Both the position numbers and the translations under genes were made by a program. From VGEM01 sp033764265 (GTDB lineage: Bacteria > Pseudomonadota > Alphaproteobacteria > Rhodospirillales > Rhodospirillaceae), in the NCBI GenBank assembly GCA_033764265.1, contig JANRJB010000107.1, positions 1-6,702 on the forward strand: 6,702 bases of DNA, given 5' to 3'. Under the pieces are notes generated by a model, which searched no databases, was not told the DNA's origin, and worked only from the letters and a program-made list of their open reading frames with translations. How positions within the stretch are numbered: the first letter of the stretch is position 1; every line of letters starts with the position of its first letter. Shown here in pieces: positions 6,460 through 6,702 of the stretch.

Positions 6460-6702
6460 ATGACAGGTTCAGGTTGCGCAAACTTGGGGCGGATCCCGTC
6501 GCGCGTGGCGATCGCTGCGCTGGCGGTCGCCGCCGTCATGTCGGCTCCGACCGGCGCGGGTGCGGTGGACTTCACTCTCGACAACGGAGTCACCGGCAAG
6601 TTCGACACCACCTTCACCATCGGCGCGGCGGTCCGCACCAAGGGCCGCGACCTCGACCTGGTCGGGCGGGTCAACGGCGGGCGCGCGTTCTCGATCAACG
6701 GC
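6460..6702 (+). CDS. DUF1302-family exported protein, N-terminal part (cut by window end)
   Basis: The open frame runs from ATG 6460 to the last base of the window, 81 codons without a stop, so only the start of the gene is visible. Residues 11-35 form a Sec-type signal peptide: two arginines, an alanine/valine-rich core (16-27), and an AGA site at 33-35. The mature start, with DNGVTGKFDTTFTIGAAVRTKGRD (in part 41-64), matches the opening of DUF1302 proteins: a short beta strand, then a segment describing an aromatic or aliphatic strand followed by a basic-acidic turn, and later an Asn/Gly-rich stretch. Family members are large envelope proteins, probably outer-membrane beta-barrels, often found beside DUF1329 proteins and catabolic genes for steroids or other hydrophobic compounds. 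Divergence from the exported flavoprotein suggests a shared pathway. The family call rests on a short segment. Confidence 0.75.
   Translation, partial: MTGSGCANLGRIPSRVAIAALAVAAVMSAPTGAGAVDFTLDNGVTGKFDTTFTIGAAVRTKGRDLDLVGRVNGGRAFSING

Noticed and set aside
6075..6698. A 207-codon minus-strand frame covering the gap and the DUF1302 start
   Set aside because: It is antisense to a signal peptide and DUF1302 segment on one side and an out-of-frame overlap of the flavoprotein on the other.

Overview
The window is GC-rich (roughly two thirds G+C) and looks like a piece of an alphaproteobacterial chromosome. The main clue is a complete archaeal-type class I lysyl-tRNA synthetase, which among bacteria is found mostly in alphaproteobacteria and spirochetes. 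The long DinG-type helicase and the DUF1302-type protein fit this placement. I cannot name a genus from the sequence.

Layout: (1) 18-2852, minus strand, a complete 944-residue XPD/DinG-type iron-sulfur helicase with an extra N-terminal region. (2) 2853-3078, a divergent intergenic gap filled largely by a 102-bp nested palindromic element at 2929-3030. (3) 3079-4668, plus strand, class I lysyl-tRNA synthetase. (4) 4672-6201, minus strand, a FAD-dependent dehydrogenase with a Tat-like export signal, facing the synthetase tail to tail with only 3 bp between the stop codons. (5) 6202-6459, a divergent control region with an operator-like inverted repeat. (6) 6460 to the window end, plus strand, the signal peptide and first mature residues of a DUF1302-family protein, cut by the window edge.

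The first half is housekeeping: DNA repair or replication helicase and tRNA charging. The second half looks like accessory catabolism or respiration. An exported flavoprotein dehydrogenase and a DUF1302 envelope protein are divergently transcribed from one shared 258-bp region, so they may be co-regulated and may act on the same hydrophobic or organic-acid substrate; this is inference from context. No mobile-element gene, CRISPR array, tRNA or rRNA was seen. I found no clearly new multi-gene system. The items most worth a second look are the cloverleaf-like palindromic element, the apparently degenerate exonuclease-like N-terminus of the helicase, and the operator-like palindrome between the flavoprotein and DUF1302 genes.
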